Assembly (NCBI GenBank): GCA_934177725.1
Contig: CAKPPO010000002.1
Location: 1 to 64,000, forward strand
From: an uncultured Clostridia bacterium
GTDB taxonomy: Bacteria; Bacillota; Clostridia; TANB77; CAG-508
Direction of reading: 5' to 3'
DNA: 64,000 nt
Positions 63,605 through 64,000 of this stretch are shown in pieces. The position numbers and the translations under genes were made by a program. How positions within the stretch are numbered: the stretch's first letter is position 1; each line of letters begins with the position of its first letter. Below the pieces are notes generated by a model. The model was not told where the DNA came from. It worked only from the letters and a program-made list of their open reading frames with translations, and did no database searches.

Positions 63605-64000
63605 CTATTTAATTCTTAAACTTGTTTTATTATCTATAATTCTTGTTCCAGCAACTATCTCGCCTGTTTCCTTAAAGTGATTTTTTATAGCTGTTTTATC
63701 TATTTTAGTTGTTACTACTTCTTGTTTAAATTCACTTGGTATTTCGTCTTCATTTTCTATTTCTACTGACATTGGATTTTTTGCAATTTTAAGGCTACCT
63801 AATTCAGTTGGTATCTCTAATAAATTTAATCTTTCCATATTTTCTTTTACATATTGATAAAATTTTTCTAGTTTTGCCTCTCCTTGTTTTCTTATATCTG
63901 AAAGTCTTTTTTCTTCTGCTTTCATTGCATCTAATAAACTTTCACTATTTTTTATGTATCCAATAATATTTGCACTTTTATTTTTCAATTCTAATGCTAA
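63605..64000 (-). CDS. Gp157-family protein, 5' end outside the window
   Basis: 131 residues visible; the frame is open to the right edge. EEKRLSDIRKQGEAKLEKFYQY, then LGSLKIAKNPMSVEIENEDEIP match siphovirus Gp157, linked to phage recombination. Only the C-terminal part is in view. Confidence 0.8.
   Translation of the reverse strand, partial: LALELKNKSANIIGYIKNSESLLDAMKAEEKRLSDIRKQGEAKLEKFYQYVKENMERLNLLEIPTELGSLKIAKNPMSVEIENEDEIPSEFKQEVVTTKIDKTAIKNHFKETGEIVAGTRIIDNKTSLRIK

Overview
The window reads as about 33 kb of chromosome followed by about 31 kb of a siphovirus-like prophage from a low-GC, spore-forming Gram-positive bacterium of the class Clostridia. Evidence for the host: AT-rich sequence, strong AGGAGG ribosome binding sites, sporulation genes (yunB, sipL, veg, yabG, a PdaB-like deacetylase), SepF/DivIVA division genes, a sortase with an LPXTG protein, and no Gram-negative envelope genes. 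Almost all genes lie on the minus strand; the plus-strand genes are a handful of micro-proteins.

Chromosomal part, left to right: a sporulation cluster (1-4053); an ftsE-ftsX unit followed by two coiled-coil M23 hydrolases and a Ctp protease (4263-9553); a 58-residue Cys protein, a split transketolase, a lone M23 peptidase, GtrA and tRNA-Trp (9847-13253); a pilin-like protein with divIVA, sepF, an HlyD-like protein, miaA and mutL (13355-19973); Cys/Gly-rich membrane micro-proteins; a flavoprotein (BaiN/HI0933 type), MTA/SAH nucleosidase and a methionine gamma-lyase-like enzyme (22085-25463); an SSB-like protein, deacetylase, sortase and sortase substrate (26161-29734); then an accessory stretch with an XRE regulator, an AgrB-like membrane protein fused to a helix-turn-helix, a possible peptide, a sensor-like membrane protein, a small-RNA locus and a RelE-type toxin-antitoxin pair (29931-33005).

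The prophage is transcribed right to left: Gp157 (cut by the window edge), recombination and replication genes, small early genes, an ArpU-like late regulator, a tRNA and a structured RNA candidate, terminase, portal, MuF-like head protein, scaffold, capsid, head-tail joining, tail, tape measure, tail tip, XhlA, a holin-like protein, a Tad2-like (DUF2829) protein and an endolysin. No integrase or attachment site is in view.

The main discovery candidate is a recoding signal. I checked every place where a minus-strand CGG could fall in a coding frame. Nine genes, three bacterial and six phage, are broken by exactly one extra base, and in all nine the break is an in-frame CGG followed by A or T: yabG, the baiN-like flavoprotein, the relE-like toxin, a gp10-like head-tail protein, the MuF-like head protein, the terminase large subunit, an 85-residue and a 63-residue phage protein, and a DUF6291-like replication protein. 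Skipping the C, or reading CGGN as a four-base glycine codon, restores one full-length protein each time, with Gly at a family-typical Gly position where I know the family. I found only two other in-frame CGGs: one in the 58-residue Cys protein (CGGG, apparently read in frame) and one in a repeat-derived tail of mtnN. CGG thus seems not to be an ordinary arginine codon here.
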